Source: Streptomyces fulvoviolaceus (GTDB taxonomy: Bacteria > Actinomycetota > Actinomycetes > Streptomycetales > Streptomycetaceae). From it: a stretch of 64,000 nucleotides of DNA. The position numbers and the translations under genes were made by a program. The notes below the pieces were generated by a model. It had not been told where the DNA came from. It was given only the letters and a program-made list of their open reading frames with translations, and searched no databases. This document shows positions 9,729 to 17,515 of this stretch, piece by piece; the first letter of the stretch is position 1; the number at the start of each line of letters is the position of its first letter. The stretch is taken from positions 1 through 64,000 of the forward strand of contig NZ_JOEY01000010.1 of the NCBI RefSeq assembly GCF_000718165.1. The letters run 5' to 3'.

Positions 9729-9943
9729 GCCGCCGCCACCTCCTGCCGCAGTGGCTCCAGCACACTCCCCGCCGGCCCGGTGAGGTCCGTACGTACCGCG
9801 TACAGCACCTCCACCTCCCGCAGCCCGTCCGCCAACTCCCGCAGCTGCAGAGCGACTTGGCCGACCTCGGCCGGAGACGGCGGGGACGCCCCGTGCCGTA
9901 CCCGCACCCGGGCCGCCGTCGTCGCACGATCCTCCCCCAGTGC
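9704..9943 (-). pseudogene. Detached in-frame C-terminal tail of the FUSC gene
   Basis: This stretch continues the FUSC reading frame without any shift after the TAG at 9944-9946, encoding EDRATTAARVRVRHG, then VGQVALQLRELADGLREVE and ending ARAIASPH. That segment is the normal conserved end of the transporter's cytoplasmic domain. It is now untranslated unless the stop is read through. Confidence 0.6.
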
Positions 9944-9968
9944 CTAAAGGGCCTGGGGGGACCCCCAC
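9932..9968. repeat. Short palindromic element inserted in the FUSC gene
   Basis: A C-rich arm (near 9932-9940) and G-rich arm (near 9953-9966) pair around a TAAA centre; 33 nt (9935-9967) appear inserted between a Val and a Glu codon. The same pattern, GGGTCCCCC followed by a small hairpin and GGGGGAG, recurs near 34268-34297 and 47107-47145. Confidence 0.6.
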
Positions 9969-11686
9969 ACGGCGACGACGAGCGGCCACCAGGCCGCGGC
10001 CCGGCGTCCGGTGGGCGGCGGCTCGGTCAGCGCGCGCTGGAACTCCGTACGGATGACGGAGAGATCGCGGTAGAGACGGCGGCGCATCCGGGCCCGCGCG
10101 GCGGGCTCGAGGGACTCCCCGAACGCGCACTCCACATACCGTGCCGTGTCCGCGACCGCGTCCGCGAGCCGGTCGCCGACGCGGGTGTGCCAGCTCTCCG
10201 GCCACAGCAGATAGCCCGCGACCAGCGCGATTGCGCAGCCGATGAGTGAGTCGACCAGGCGGGGCAGCAGCAGGGCGGTGCCCTGGTGGTTCAGGACGTC
10301 CGACAGGAGCAGGATCACCGGAGTGATGGCCGCCGTCTGGTAGCCGTAACCCCGCGGCGTCAGCGCCGGGATGAGCGGGGCGAGCAGCAGCATCACCGGT
10401 ACGTCCCACCAGCCCCGCGCCACCTGGGAGAGGACCGCCGCCGCGACCACCAGCCCGGCGACCGTGCCGAGGGCACGCAGCAGGGCGCGGGAGAACACCG
10501 AGCCGAAGTCGGGCTTCAGCACGAAGGTGATGGTCAGGGCCACCCAGTACGAGCGGGGCACGGAGATGATCGAGACCAGCGCCTGGGCCAGCCCGATGCA
10601 CAGGGCGAGGCGCAGGCCGTAGCGCCAGGAGCCCGCGGAGAGGACGACGTTCCGGGCCGCACGGGCCGTGCGGATCGACAGGGCCGCCGGCCGGCCGAGG
10701 CGGTCGTCGATGCCCCTCGGGTCCACGTCCGGCGCCGCGACGACCCCGGCCGCGTGGCGCAGGGCGTGGTCGACGGCGCGGGCGGTCTCCGTCACCGGGA
10801 CGGGCAGGCTCAGCCCTGTCGGTCCCGTGTAGCCGGTCTCCACCGCCTGGGCGAGGTGGCGTACCGCCTCCGGGACCTCCGGCGGGAGGGGGCTGCCGGA
10901 CAGCCGGGCGGCGGGGGCGGCCTCGACGACCGGGGTGATCGCGTTCAACTGGGCGAGCAGACGGGTGAGTTCGGGGCTGCGGCCGTGGTGGCGGGCGCGC
11001 CGGGCGAGGACGAGGTCGTACGACTGGTTCAGGGACTGGGTGACGGCGTGGCGAGCGGCGTCGTACTCCTCCCCGCCGCCGGCCGCCATCAGTTCGGCCA
11101 CCGCCCGGTACGTCCCCGCGACCGCCGCCCGCTCCGGCACCCCCGACCTCAGCGGCCAGGCGAGCAGCGCCAGCACCAGGACGAGCAGGCCGCCGCCGGT
11201 CATCAGCACCGGCGCCAGCCACCACGCACCCGGCATGGGAAGCCCCGCGCCGATCACGGAGTTGAGCAGCAGGAGCAGCCCCGACACGGAGGCCACCGCG
11301 CCGATCGTCGAGATCATCCCGGACACGAGCGCGACGCCGGTGACGGCGGCGACCGCGAGCCAGCCATGGCCGTACACCGCCGACCCCAGGGTGATGCCGA
11401 CCGCCCCGAACAGCTGTGGGATCGCGATGTTGAGGATCCGCATCCGGTACGCGTCCGCGGTGTCGCCGATGACGCCGGAGAGGGCGCCCATGGAGGCCAG
11501 GGCGCCATAGGCGGGTTCGTCGACCGCGAGGCCGATCGCCAGGGGGAGGGACATCGCGATCGCGGCGCGGGCGAGGGCGGCCCGGTTGACGGGCGGCGCC
11601 TTCTGCGGTTGGAGGTTTCTCACCAGCCAGTCGGGAGGCGTGAGGCCGATGGGGAACTCTCGGGACATGCGCCCATTACACGTCAT
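9944..11686 (-). CDS. FUSC-family aromatic acid exporter-like membrane protein, C-terminally truncated
   Basis: 580 residues if it starts at the ATG at 11686, which overlaps the upstream stop as ATGA; ATG at 11668 (MSREFPIGLTPPDW) is the alternative. Two blocks of five to six TM helices (residues ~35-170 and ~350-510), each followed by a helical cytoplasmic stretch, match the FUSC/YccS/PET family of putative efflux proteins. The last conserved cytoplasmic region is cut by an in-frame TAG in a palindromic insert (ends VVAVWGSPQAL). The membrane part is intact, so function may remain. Last gene of a coupled set with the EEP and hydrolase genes. Confidence 0.8.
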   Translation of the reverse strand: MTCNGRMSREFPIGLTPPDWLVRNLQPQKAPPVNRAALARAAIAMSLPLAIGLAVDEPAYGALASMGALSGVIGDTADAYRMRILNIAIPQLFGAVGITLGSAVYGHGWLAVAAVTGVALVSGMISTIGAVASVSGLLLLLNSVIGAGLPMPGAWWLAPVLMTGGGLLVLVLALLAWPLRSGVPERAAVAGTYRAVAELMAAGGGEEYDAARHAVTQSLNQSYDLVLARRARHHGRSPELTRLLAQLNAITPVVEAAPAARLSGSPLPPEVPEAVRHLAQAVETGYTGPTGLSLPVPVTETARAVDHALRHAAGVVAAPDVDPRGIDDRLGRPAALSIRTARAARNVVLSAGSWRYGLRLALCIGLAQALVSIISVPRSYWVALTITFVLKPDFGSVFSRALLRALGTVAGLVVAAAVLSQVARGWWDVPVMLLLAPLIPALTPRGYGYQTAAITPVILLLSDVLNHQGTALLLPRLVDSLIGCAIALVAGYLLWPESWHTRVGDRLADAVADTARYVECAFGESLEPAARARMRRRLYRDLSVIRTEFQRALTEPPPTGRRAAAWWPLVVAVWGSPQAL

Positions 11687-12636
11687 CCACGCCGGTGCAG
11701 CGTGATGTCGACGACCAGTGCGCGGTGGTCGGTGTCGGCGAGGTCGAGGAAGCGGGCGTCGCCCGCGGAGAAGTCCCGCGACACCAGCACATGGTCGATC
11801 TGCGCGCCGATCGCCGGCGCGGTGCGGGCCGGCCAGGTGGGGGTGCGGTCGGATCCGGCGAGGCGGGCCGCGTCGCGCAGGCCGGTGTCGAGGATGTCGC
11901 GGAAGGCGGCGTGGTCCTGGGAGGCGTTGAAGTCGCCGGCCAGGATCGTCGCCCCCTCGGCGTCGGCGGCGAAGTCGCGCAACGCGCCCAGCTCCCGCCG
12001 CCACACGTCGATCTGGCCGGGCAGCGGGGGCATGGGATGCGCGAGCTGCAGCCGTACGGCGTGGCCGTCCACGTCCGCGACGGCACCGGGCATGCCCATG
12101 GTGGCGGGGATGCCGTCGGTGCCGCGCAGCGGGAAGCGGCTGAGGAGGACCGAGCCGATCGAGCCGGACGACTCGACGGCCTGCCGGTAGGGGTAGGCGG
12201 TGCCGAAGGTCTTCTTGAGCGCCGCGTCGCAGGTGGTCTCGCACTCCACCACGAACACGACGTCCGGGTCCTCGCGGCGGACGGCCGTGATGAGGGAGTC
12301 GGTCGCCCACCCGAACTCGACGTTCGAGGTCAGCACCCGCAGCGAGGCGATCGGCGTCCCGTCGGGCTCGCCGCTCTTCCCGTACGGCTCGATGAACCAC
12401 GCCAGCAGTCCGAGTACGACGGCTGCCCACACCGTCCCGGCCCACCACCGGGTCAGCAGCGCGAGCGCCAGGCCCACTCCGGCGGGCGCGAGCAGCCAGG
12501 GGAGGAAGGCGAGGAGCTGGGGGACGGGGGTGATGCCGTCGGTGTCGGCGAGGCGGCACCCGACGACCACGCTGACGGCGGCGAACAGCAGAGCCGCGGT
12601 CCAGATGCCGAGTCGCCGTCCCCGCGGGTTGTTCAT
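11683..12636 (-). CDS. Membrane-anchored endonuclease/exonuclease/phosphatase-family protein
   Basis: 317 residues. Three N-terminal TM helices (~residues 10-85) precede an EEP domain with VLTSNVEFG, DPDVVFVVE (catalytic Glu), LAGDFNAS (the GDFN metal motif), QIDHVLVS and TDHRALVVD (catalytic His). The family hydrolyses phosphodiesters or phosphomonoesters in nucleic acids, lipids or sugars; the substrate cannot be read here, but the topology places the domain outside the membrane or at its surface. It starts 10 bp after the hydrolase gene and overlaps the FUSC start. Confidence 0.88.
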   Translation of the reverse strand: MNNPRGRRLGIWTAALLFAAVSVVVGCRLADTDGITPVPQLLAFLPWLLAPAGVGLALALLTRWWAGTVWAAVVLGLLAWFIEPYGKSGEPDGTPIASLRVLTSNVEFGWATDSLITAVRREDPDVVFVVECETTCDAALKKTFGTAYPYRQAVESSGSIGSVLLSRFPLRGTDGIPATMGMPGAVADVDGHAVRLQLAHPMPPLPGQIDVWRRELGALRDFAADAEGATILAGDFNASQDHAAFRDILDTGLRDAARLAGSDRTPTWPARTAPAIGAQIDHVLVSRDFSAGDARFLDLADTDHRALVVDITLHRRG

Positions 12637-12646
12637 CGTTCCGAGG

Positions 12647-13390
12647 TTACGAGGCGCCGTCCACCCGTGCCAGGAACTCCCCCAGCGCCTTGTTGAACTC
12701 CTCGGCCCGCTCCAGGTTCGGCATGTGCGCCGCGCCCTCGATCACGCACAGCGTGGAGTCGGGGAGCGCCGCGTGCATCGCCTCCGCGTCGGCGACCGGG
12801 GTGTAGGTGTCGTCGGTGCCGACCACGACCAGGGCCGGGACGGTGACGCGGGTCAGCAGGTCGCGGTAGTCGGGGCGGGCGGCACGGGCGCGCAGGGCGG
12901 CAGCGGCGCCCTCGGGAGACGTGGCCGTCATCATGCGGTGGACGTGCGCCTTGACCTCGGCGTCGGCGTGCGGGGCCACCATCTTCTCCAGCACCTCGTC
13001 GGCGTACCCACCCATGCCCTCCCGCAGCAGCCGCTCCGCCATGGCGTGGCGCACCTCGACGCCCTCGGGTGTCTCGGCGGCCGGGAAGGTGTCGGCGAGC
13101 ACCAGCCCCCGGATCCGGTCGGGGAACTGCCGGTAGCAGTCCATGACGATCTGGCCGCCCATGGACAGGCCCGCCAGCACGCACGCCGCCACGTCCAGTT
13201 CGTCCAGCAGCGCCTCGATGTCCTGCGCGAACTGCCCGAAGTCCGTGACCCGGTCGGACGGCGTGGAGGCGCCGTAGCCACGCAGGTCCGGGGCGATGAC
13301 GCGGCGCGTGGCGGAGAAGGCCGCCAGCTGCGGGTTCCACATCGTGTGGTCGAAGGGGTGGCCGTGGACCAGAACAAGGGGGGTTGCCAT
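12647..13390 (-). CDS. Alpha/beta-fold hydrolase
   Basis: 247 residues from ATG at 13390 (MATPLVLVHGHPFDH). Motifs in order: HGHPFDHTMW oxyanion loop, DLRGYGAS, the nucleophile elbow LAGLSMGG (Ser ~92), the acid in VVVGTDDTYTP, and GAAHMPNLE with the catalytic His. The catalytic triad is complete. Most similar in plan to 3-oxoadipate enol-lactonase-like or esterase-type small hydrolases; substrate unknown. First gene of the coupled minus-strand set leading to the EEP and FUSC genes. Confidence 0.88.
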   Translation of the reverse strand: MATPLVLVHGHPFDHTMWNPQLAAFSATRRVIAPDLRGYGASTPSDRVTDFGQFAQDIEALLDELDVAACVLAGLSMGGQIVMDCYRQFPDRIRGLVLADTFPAAETPEGVEVRHAMAERLLREGMGGYADEVLEKMVAPHADAEVKAHVHRMMTATSPEGAAAALRARAARPDYRDLLTRVTVPALVVVGTDDTYTPVADAEAMHAALPDSTLCVIEGAAHMPNLERAEEFNKALGEFLARVDGAS

Positions 13391-13496
13391 GGAGCCGACC
13401 CTAGGTCGCCCCAACTCCTCGGTTCAATAAGATATTTGTCCTCGGCGCAACGTGCTGACCTGGGGCGACCCCTGGTCGACGCCGCGACACCGGACT

Positions 13497-13686
13497 TTTC
13501 TCGCCCCCGCCGCCCCTACCCGTCCCATCCCCAGGGGCTCCGCCCCCGGACCCCCGCTCCTCAAACGCCGGAGGGGCTGATTTTCAGCCCGTCCGGCGTT
13601 TGAGGACGAGGCCGTTCAGGCCGAAGCGGGGGTCTGGGGGCGGAAGCCCCCAGGGACGGGACGGGTAGGGGCGGCGGGGGCGAAAA
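13497..13686. repeat. Large imperfect palindromic intergenic repeat
   Basis: Nested inverted repeats: an inner perfect 15-bp arm pair (13558-13572 with 13592-13606) continued by GGGCTG/CAGCCC at the tip, a middle GGGGGCGG-rich pair, and outer arms of CGCCCCCGCCGCCCCTAC type (13501 onward versus 13668-13683). This element is of a kind commonly scattered between streptomycete genes. Reading minus, it follows the gene at 13721 and would act as a strong terminator. No gene is seen in 13391-13720. Confidence 0.8.
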
Positions 13687-13720
13687 CTCGCCGTGGACCC
13701 GAGCCGGACGCCGGACGAGG

Positions 13721-14620
13721 TCAGGCCTGGACTCGCGTCGGCTGCTGTGCCGGATCTGCGGCGGGCGGGCGCCGAGCTCGCATGAGGTGGCCGTAGCGAC
13801 CGGTGAGCCAGCAGCCCAGTGCCACCGTCAGGCCCACCGCCGCGAGCAGCCAGGACACCGTCCGCAGGGTCTCGGTGAGGGCGTCGTAGATCGCGCCCGC
13901 GGCCGGGCGGTGGGCCGGGTCGGGCAGGTCGGCGAGGGTGAGGCGGCGGCCGACGGCGACGGCGAGGCCGAGGAACGTGCCGCCCAGGGCCGTGCCGAGC
14001 GCGGTCGCGGTGAGCGCGCGGCGGCGGCAGGCGGCGACCGCGATGCCGGTGACGGCGAGGGCGGCGGCGGTGACGGGGAGCCAGAAACCGGCGACTTCGA
14101 GCACGTCGTAGCCCTTCCGGAGACGGTCCAGGTCCCGGGGCGGCAGGATCGCGACCCGGGTGTGCTCGACCGGGATGCGGCCGGCCAACGGCACGTGGTC
14201 GTCGGTGAGTTGGCGCTTGACCTGGGCGGCGACGGGGGCCAGATCGACGGTCACCACGTGCTCGCCGTCGTCCCGCAGCGCGGTCAGCACGGCATCGTGC
14301 AGGGCCCGGTTGCCCGCGTCCCACGCCGTGCGGAAGGCCGGCGTCCGCGCGAACGAGCGCACCGCGTCCCGCACGAACGGGCGCATGGGACCGCCCACGG
14401 GGACCTCGTGCAGGATTCCGGCCCCGACCGTGTCCGTGACCACGTCACGCACCGCCGGATCCGTGGCGAGCGGCGCCATCGTGGTGACGTACCGGCCCGT
14501 GTCGGCGAGCCCGTACGCCGCCCAGGCCGCCAGCGCGCCGAACGGCAGCAGCAGGCAGGACAGGGCGATCAGTACGGCCGACAGGGCGTTCCGCAGGCGT
14601 GAGGACACGTGTTCAGGCAA
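13721..14620 (-). CDS. Integral membrane protein of unknown function
   Basis: 299 residues. One N-terminal TM helix (residues ~10-38), a ~130-residue predicted external region (DTGRYVTTMAPLATDP, FVRDAVRSFARTPAFRTAWD), then three C-terminal TM helices (~170-270) and a basic Pro-rich tail. The DTGRYVTTMAPLATDPAVRD-like start resembles a streptomycete membrane family with a conserved extracellular helical domain, but I know no function. ATG at 14620. Monocistronic: divergent from the SH3 gene and ended by the large palindrome. Confidence 0.75.
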   Translation of the reverse strand: MPEHVSSRLRNALSAVLIALSCLLLPFGALAAWAAYGLADTGRYVTTMAPLATDPAVRDVVTDTVGAGILHEVPVGGPMRPFVRDAVRSFARTPAFRTAWDAGNRALHDAVLTALRDDGEHVVTVDLAPVAAQVKRQLTDDHVPLAGRIPVEHTRVAILPPRDLDRLRKGYDVLEVAGFWLPVTAAALAVTGIAVAACRRRALTATALGTALGGTFLGLAVAVGRRLTLADLPDPAHRPAAGAIYDALTETLRTVSWLLAAVGLTVALGCWLTGRYGHLMRARRPPAADPAQQPTRVQA

Positions 14621-14749
14621 CGGCCTCCCCGAGACGCGCGCGAGCCGTGGAGCCGGTGGTTCCGCCCTCCGGTGGAGGGTTCACCCGAACGGGTGTCTCA
14701 TGGGTCTGGGGAGGTTCGGGGGGAGATCCTGGGAGAAGGAGGCCGTTTC

Positions 14750-15307
14750 ATGCGCACCACTCCGGCCCTGCGGATCCTGGCCGCGGCCCTGCTCACCGGC
14801 GGCACTCTCGCTGTCTCGGCGGTGAGTACCACGGCGGCGGCAGCCCCGCCCTCGTACGCCGAGGGCCACGGTGACGGCGGTCCGATCTGGGGCACCATCG
14901 TCTCCCGCACCGCCCTCAACGTGAGAGCGGCGCCCACCACCCACTCCGTTGCCGTCGACCGGCTCTCCCCCTGGAGCCAGGACCGTGTCGAGTGCATGGT
15001 CCGCGGTCAGAGCGTCAACGGCAACCCGTACTGGTACTGGTTCGTCGGCGCCCAGGGCTGGGTGTCCGCGGCCTTCGTCGACGTCGGCGGGGCATGGGTG
15101 CCGACCTGTGCCGATCCGTGTCCGCAGTGGCGGGACGGCAACTGGAACAACGCGAACTGGAACGACCCGAGCTGGAACGAGTCCTGGTCCTCCTCGGCGT
15201 CCGGTTCGTGGAGCGCCTCCGGTTCGTGGAGCGCCTCCGGCTCCTGGAGCTGGAGCGCGTCCGGGTCCTCGTCGGACGCCTGGAGTTGGGGCCCCGGCGT
15301 CTGGTGA
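14750..15307 (+). CDS. Secreted SH3-like domain protein with Ser/Trp repeat tail
   Basis: 185 residues from ATG at 14750, with AGGAGG 7 nt upstream. Signal peptide MRTTPALRILAAALL...AAAAP, then an SH3b-type domain (VSRTALNVRAAPTTHSVAV, WVSAAFVDVGG). After GAWVPTCADPCPQW the tail becomes repetitive: NWN units, then WSASGS units ending in GVW. SH3b domains in secreted bacterial proteins usually bind cell-wall peptides. The Trp/Ser/Asn tail is likely an extended surface-exposed segment. A perfect-stem terminator with a TTCG loop follows. Confidence 0.82.
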   Translation: MRTTPALRILAAALLTGGTLAVSAVSTTAAAAPPSYAEGHGDGGPIWGTIVSRTALNVRAAPTTHSVAVDRLSPWSQDRVECMVRGQSVNGNPYWYWFVGAQGWVSAAFVDVGGAWVPTCADPCPQWRDGNWNNANWNDPSWNESWSSSASGSWSASGSWSASGSWSWSASGSSSDAWSWGPGVW

Positions 15308-15325
15308 GTGGAGGGATGAGGGAAG

Positions 15326-15359
15326 GCGTGGGCCCCGGCATTCGTGCCGGGGCCCACGC
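15326..15359. terminator. Bidirectional terminator, 15-bp stem with TTCG loop
   Basis: Perfect 15-bp stem (15326-15340 with 15345-15359) closed by a TTCG tetraloop, between convergent genes. Confidence 0.85.
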
Positions 15360-15363
15360 ACGC

Positions 15364-15804
15364 TCACCGGATGCGGTTTCCCTCGCCGTCCTCCCGCGTG
15401 TAGTAGCGGTAGAAGAACACCGCGAAGATGCCCGCTGCCACCGCCAGACCCAGCGCCGTGGACCTGAGCACGCTCTCGCCGGTCTGGCTGTACAGGAAGC
15501 CGATCGCCGCGCCCGCGAAGCCGGACTTCACGCCCGAGTGCAGCTCCCGCTTCAGGCGCGGGGCCAGGGTCGCGACGGCGAGGCACAGCACGATGAACGC
15601 GAGCGCGGTCACGAAGCCGAACAGGATGTTCCAGCCGGTGATGGGACCGCCGCCGCGCCGGTTGGCCGCGGCCCAGTAGCCGTAGACGAGCCCGAGGACG
15701 ACGGGTACGCCGAACCTCGCCGCCCTGTGCACCTGTGCGTTGAAGATGTCGGGCGTACGGTTCGTCGGCCGGGGCATTCCGCCGGCCGGTGCCGCATGAG
15801 CCAT
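15364..15804 (-). CDS. Small integral membrane protein
   Basis: 146 residues from ATG at 15804, with GAGGAG 7 nt upstream. A soluble N terminus (PTNRTPDIFNAQVHRAARFG) is followed by four TM helices (VPVVLGLVYGYW, NILFGFVTALAFIVLCLAVATL, SGFAGAAIGFLY, TALGLAVAAGIFAVFFYRYY). No catalytic residues. Function unknown; it appears to be a single gene, convergent with the SH3 protein. Confidence 0.75.
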   Translation of the reverse strand: MAHAAPAGGMPRPTNRTPDIFNAQVHRAARFGVPVVLGLVYGYWAAANRRGGGPITGWNILFGFVTALAFIVLCLAVATLAPRLKRELHSGVKSGFAGAAIGFLYSQTGESVLRSTALGLAVAAGIFAVFFYRYYTREDGEGNRIR

Positions 15805-15949
15805 GAGAGCACTCCTCTCTCTCCTCGCCCCCGACTCCAGAGCACACCTGGGGAAGGGGGCTGGCAAGTCGGGGCGACCGCTTTTCGAGGCCACTTTCCG
15901 CCCCACCGAGTCGGGAGGGGATCCGGGGAGGGCGGAGCCCTTCCCCGGA

Positions 15950-16007
15950 GGGGCGCGGGGCTGTATCGATATGCGGCTCCGCCGCGTGGGCGCGACCAGC
16001 CACAACG
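15950..16007. repeat. Dispersed streptomycete repeat, copy 1
   Basis: Contains GGGGCGCGGGGCTGTATCG, then ATATGCGGCTCCGCCGCGTG and GGCGCGACCAGCC. The same unit recurs at 62901-62960 (direct) and, inverted or decayed, at 38025-38070, 45822-45880 and 47152-47204. It sits before the PP2C gene; 15805-16081 holds no gene. Confidence 0.75.
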
Positions 16008-16081
16008 AACCCGCAGCTGACGCACCGCACACCGAGCGGAGCGAACTGGCGGCAGACAGCACCCCGTGCTTCGCTGGGCGC

Positions 16082-17446
16082 ATGAGCGGTGTCGGCCGGC
16101 GAACCCTGCGGCCGGTGGGCGGCCGGCGGGCCCGTCTGCCCCGCCCCGTGGGGCCGCCACGCGACGTCGTCGGCCGGCACCAGATGCTGAGGGTGCGCGG
16201 CCGCACCGTCACCTGGCTGCCCCCGCTGCTGCTGCTCGGCGCGATCACGGCGATCGACTTCAACACGGCGGGCGAGTTCCGGATGATCTCCTGGGTGGTG
16301 CTGGTGCCCGGTATCGCCGCCGCGATCTGCGGGGTGTGGGGCACGATGGTCTTCGCTGCGCTCGCGCTGATCACGTACTTCCTCGCGGACACCTCCTGGC
16401 CCGACCAGTACCAGAGCGGCCTGCCCGACTTCATCCTCGTCGCCGTCGGCGGCATCCTCGCCGTCCTGGCCTGCGAGGTCCGGGTGCGCGGCGAGCGCCG
16501 CATGCTGCACATGCGGGACGTCGCCGACACCACCCGCCGCACCCTGCTGCGCCCGCTCCCGCCGGTCTGGGGCGGCCTCGAACACGCGGAGGTCTATCTC
16601 GCCGCCGACACCGAGGCCCGCGTCGGCGGCGACTTCTACGACATCCAGCCCGGCCTGCACGGCACCCGCGTCCTCGTCGGCGACGTGCAGGGCAAGGGGC
16701 TCGGCGCGGTCGAGGCGGCGGCCGCGCTGCTCGGCACGTTCCGCGAGGCCGCCTACCACGAGCCGGACCTGGCCACCGTCGCCGCCCGCCTCGAGACCCG
16801 CATGCTCCGGCACGGCGTCCACCTCACCGCGCTGGCCGCTGCCGTCGAATCCCCGCCTGCCCCGCAACGCCCGGCACGCACGCTCGCACGCACCGACAGC
16901 AACATCAGCCGCCGGCGCGGCGGGCGCGGGGCCCGCCCTTCGGGCGGACGACGGGGATTCGACGGCAGCGGCCTCCGCGACGACGGCGACCGCTTCGCCA
17001 CCGCCGTGCTGCTCGGCTTCCCCGAGCACGAGGACGGCGTGGTGGAGGCCGTCCTCTTCGGCCACGAGCCGCCGCTGGTGGTCGGGCCCGCGGGCGTACG
17101 GCCCCTGCCGCCGGGCGACGGGCTCCCGCTGGGCCTCGGCTCACTGGCGGCCGACGACGACCCGCCGTCGGTCGTCAGGGTGCCCCTCGCGGCGGGCGAG
17201 ACCGTGCTGCTGACCACCGACGGGGTGACCGAGGCCCGCGACGCGGCCGGGGTGTTCTACGCGCTCGCCGACGAGGTGGCCCAAGCGGTCGCCGCCGACC
17301 CGGGCACCGCCGCACCCCGGCGTCTGGTCGCCTTCGTGCGGGACGGCACCCTGCGGCACTGCGGGGGCCGACTGGCCGACGACACCACGGTGTTCGCGGT
17401 GCGCAGGGCCGAAGAACCATCCGGAAACGGACGTTTGCGGTCCTGA
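16082..17446 (+). CDS. Membrane-bound PP2C-type (SpoIIE) serine phosphatase
   Basis: 454 residues from ATG at 16082; Met at residue 35 is an alternative, as no good ribosome site precedes either. Three TM helices (~residues 42-135) are followed by a PPM/SpoIIE catalytic domain: EARVGGDFYDI with the metal-binding Asp, VGDVQGKG, ATAVLLGF, FGHEPPLVV, LLTTDGVTEARD and ADDTTVFAV. Such proteins dephosphorylate anti-sigma antagonists in partner-switching pathways that control alternative sigma factors. An unusual ~47-residue Arg/Pro-rich stretch splits the domain and coincides with an inverted-repeat-bounded DNA segment. Confidence 0.88.
   Translation: MSGVGRRTLRPVGGRRARLPRPVGPPRDVVGRHQMLRVRGRTVTWLPPLLLLGAITAIDFNTAGEFRMISWVVLVPGIAAAICGVWGTMVFAALALITYFLADTSWPDQYQSGLPDFILVAVGGILAVLACEVRVRGERRMLHMRDVADTTRRTLLRPLPPVWGGLEHAEVYLAADTEARVGGDFYDIQPGLHGTRVLVGDVQGKGLGAVEAAAALLGTFREAAYHEPDLATVAARLETRMLRHGVHLTALAAAVESPPAPQRPARTLARTDSNISRRRGGRGARPSGGRRGFDGSGLRDDGDRFATAVLLGFPEHEDGVVEAVLFGHEPPLVVGPAGVRPLPPGDGLPLGLGSLAADDDPPSVVRVPLAAGETVLLTTDGVTEARDAAGVFYALADEVAQAVAADPGTAAPRRLVAFVRDGTLRHCGGRLADDTTVFAVRRAEEPSGNGRLRS
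16834..16973. repeat. 140-bp segment bounded by 22-bp perfect inverted repeats inside the PP2C gene
   Basis: Arms at 16834-16855 and 16952-16973 are exact reverse complements. The interior has a small CCGCCC-TTCG-GGGCGG hairpin. It encodes the Arg/Pro-rich insertion in frame between TALAAAV and DDGDRF, suggesting a small domesticated insertion. Confidence 0.7.
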
Positions 17447-17515
17447 GCCCCACCTTCGCAGCCGCAGCGGTTACGGTGCTGACGTACGTGATCGACGGGG
17501 GATGGGGAGGGACCG

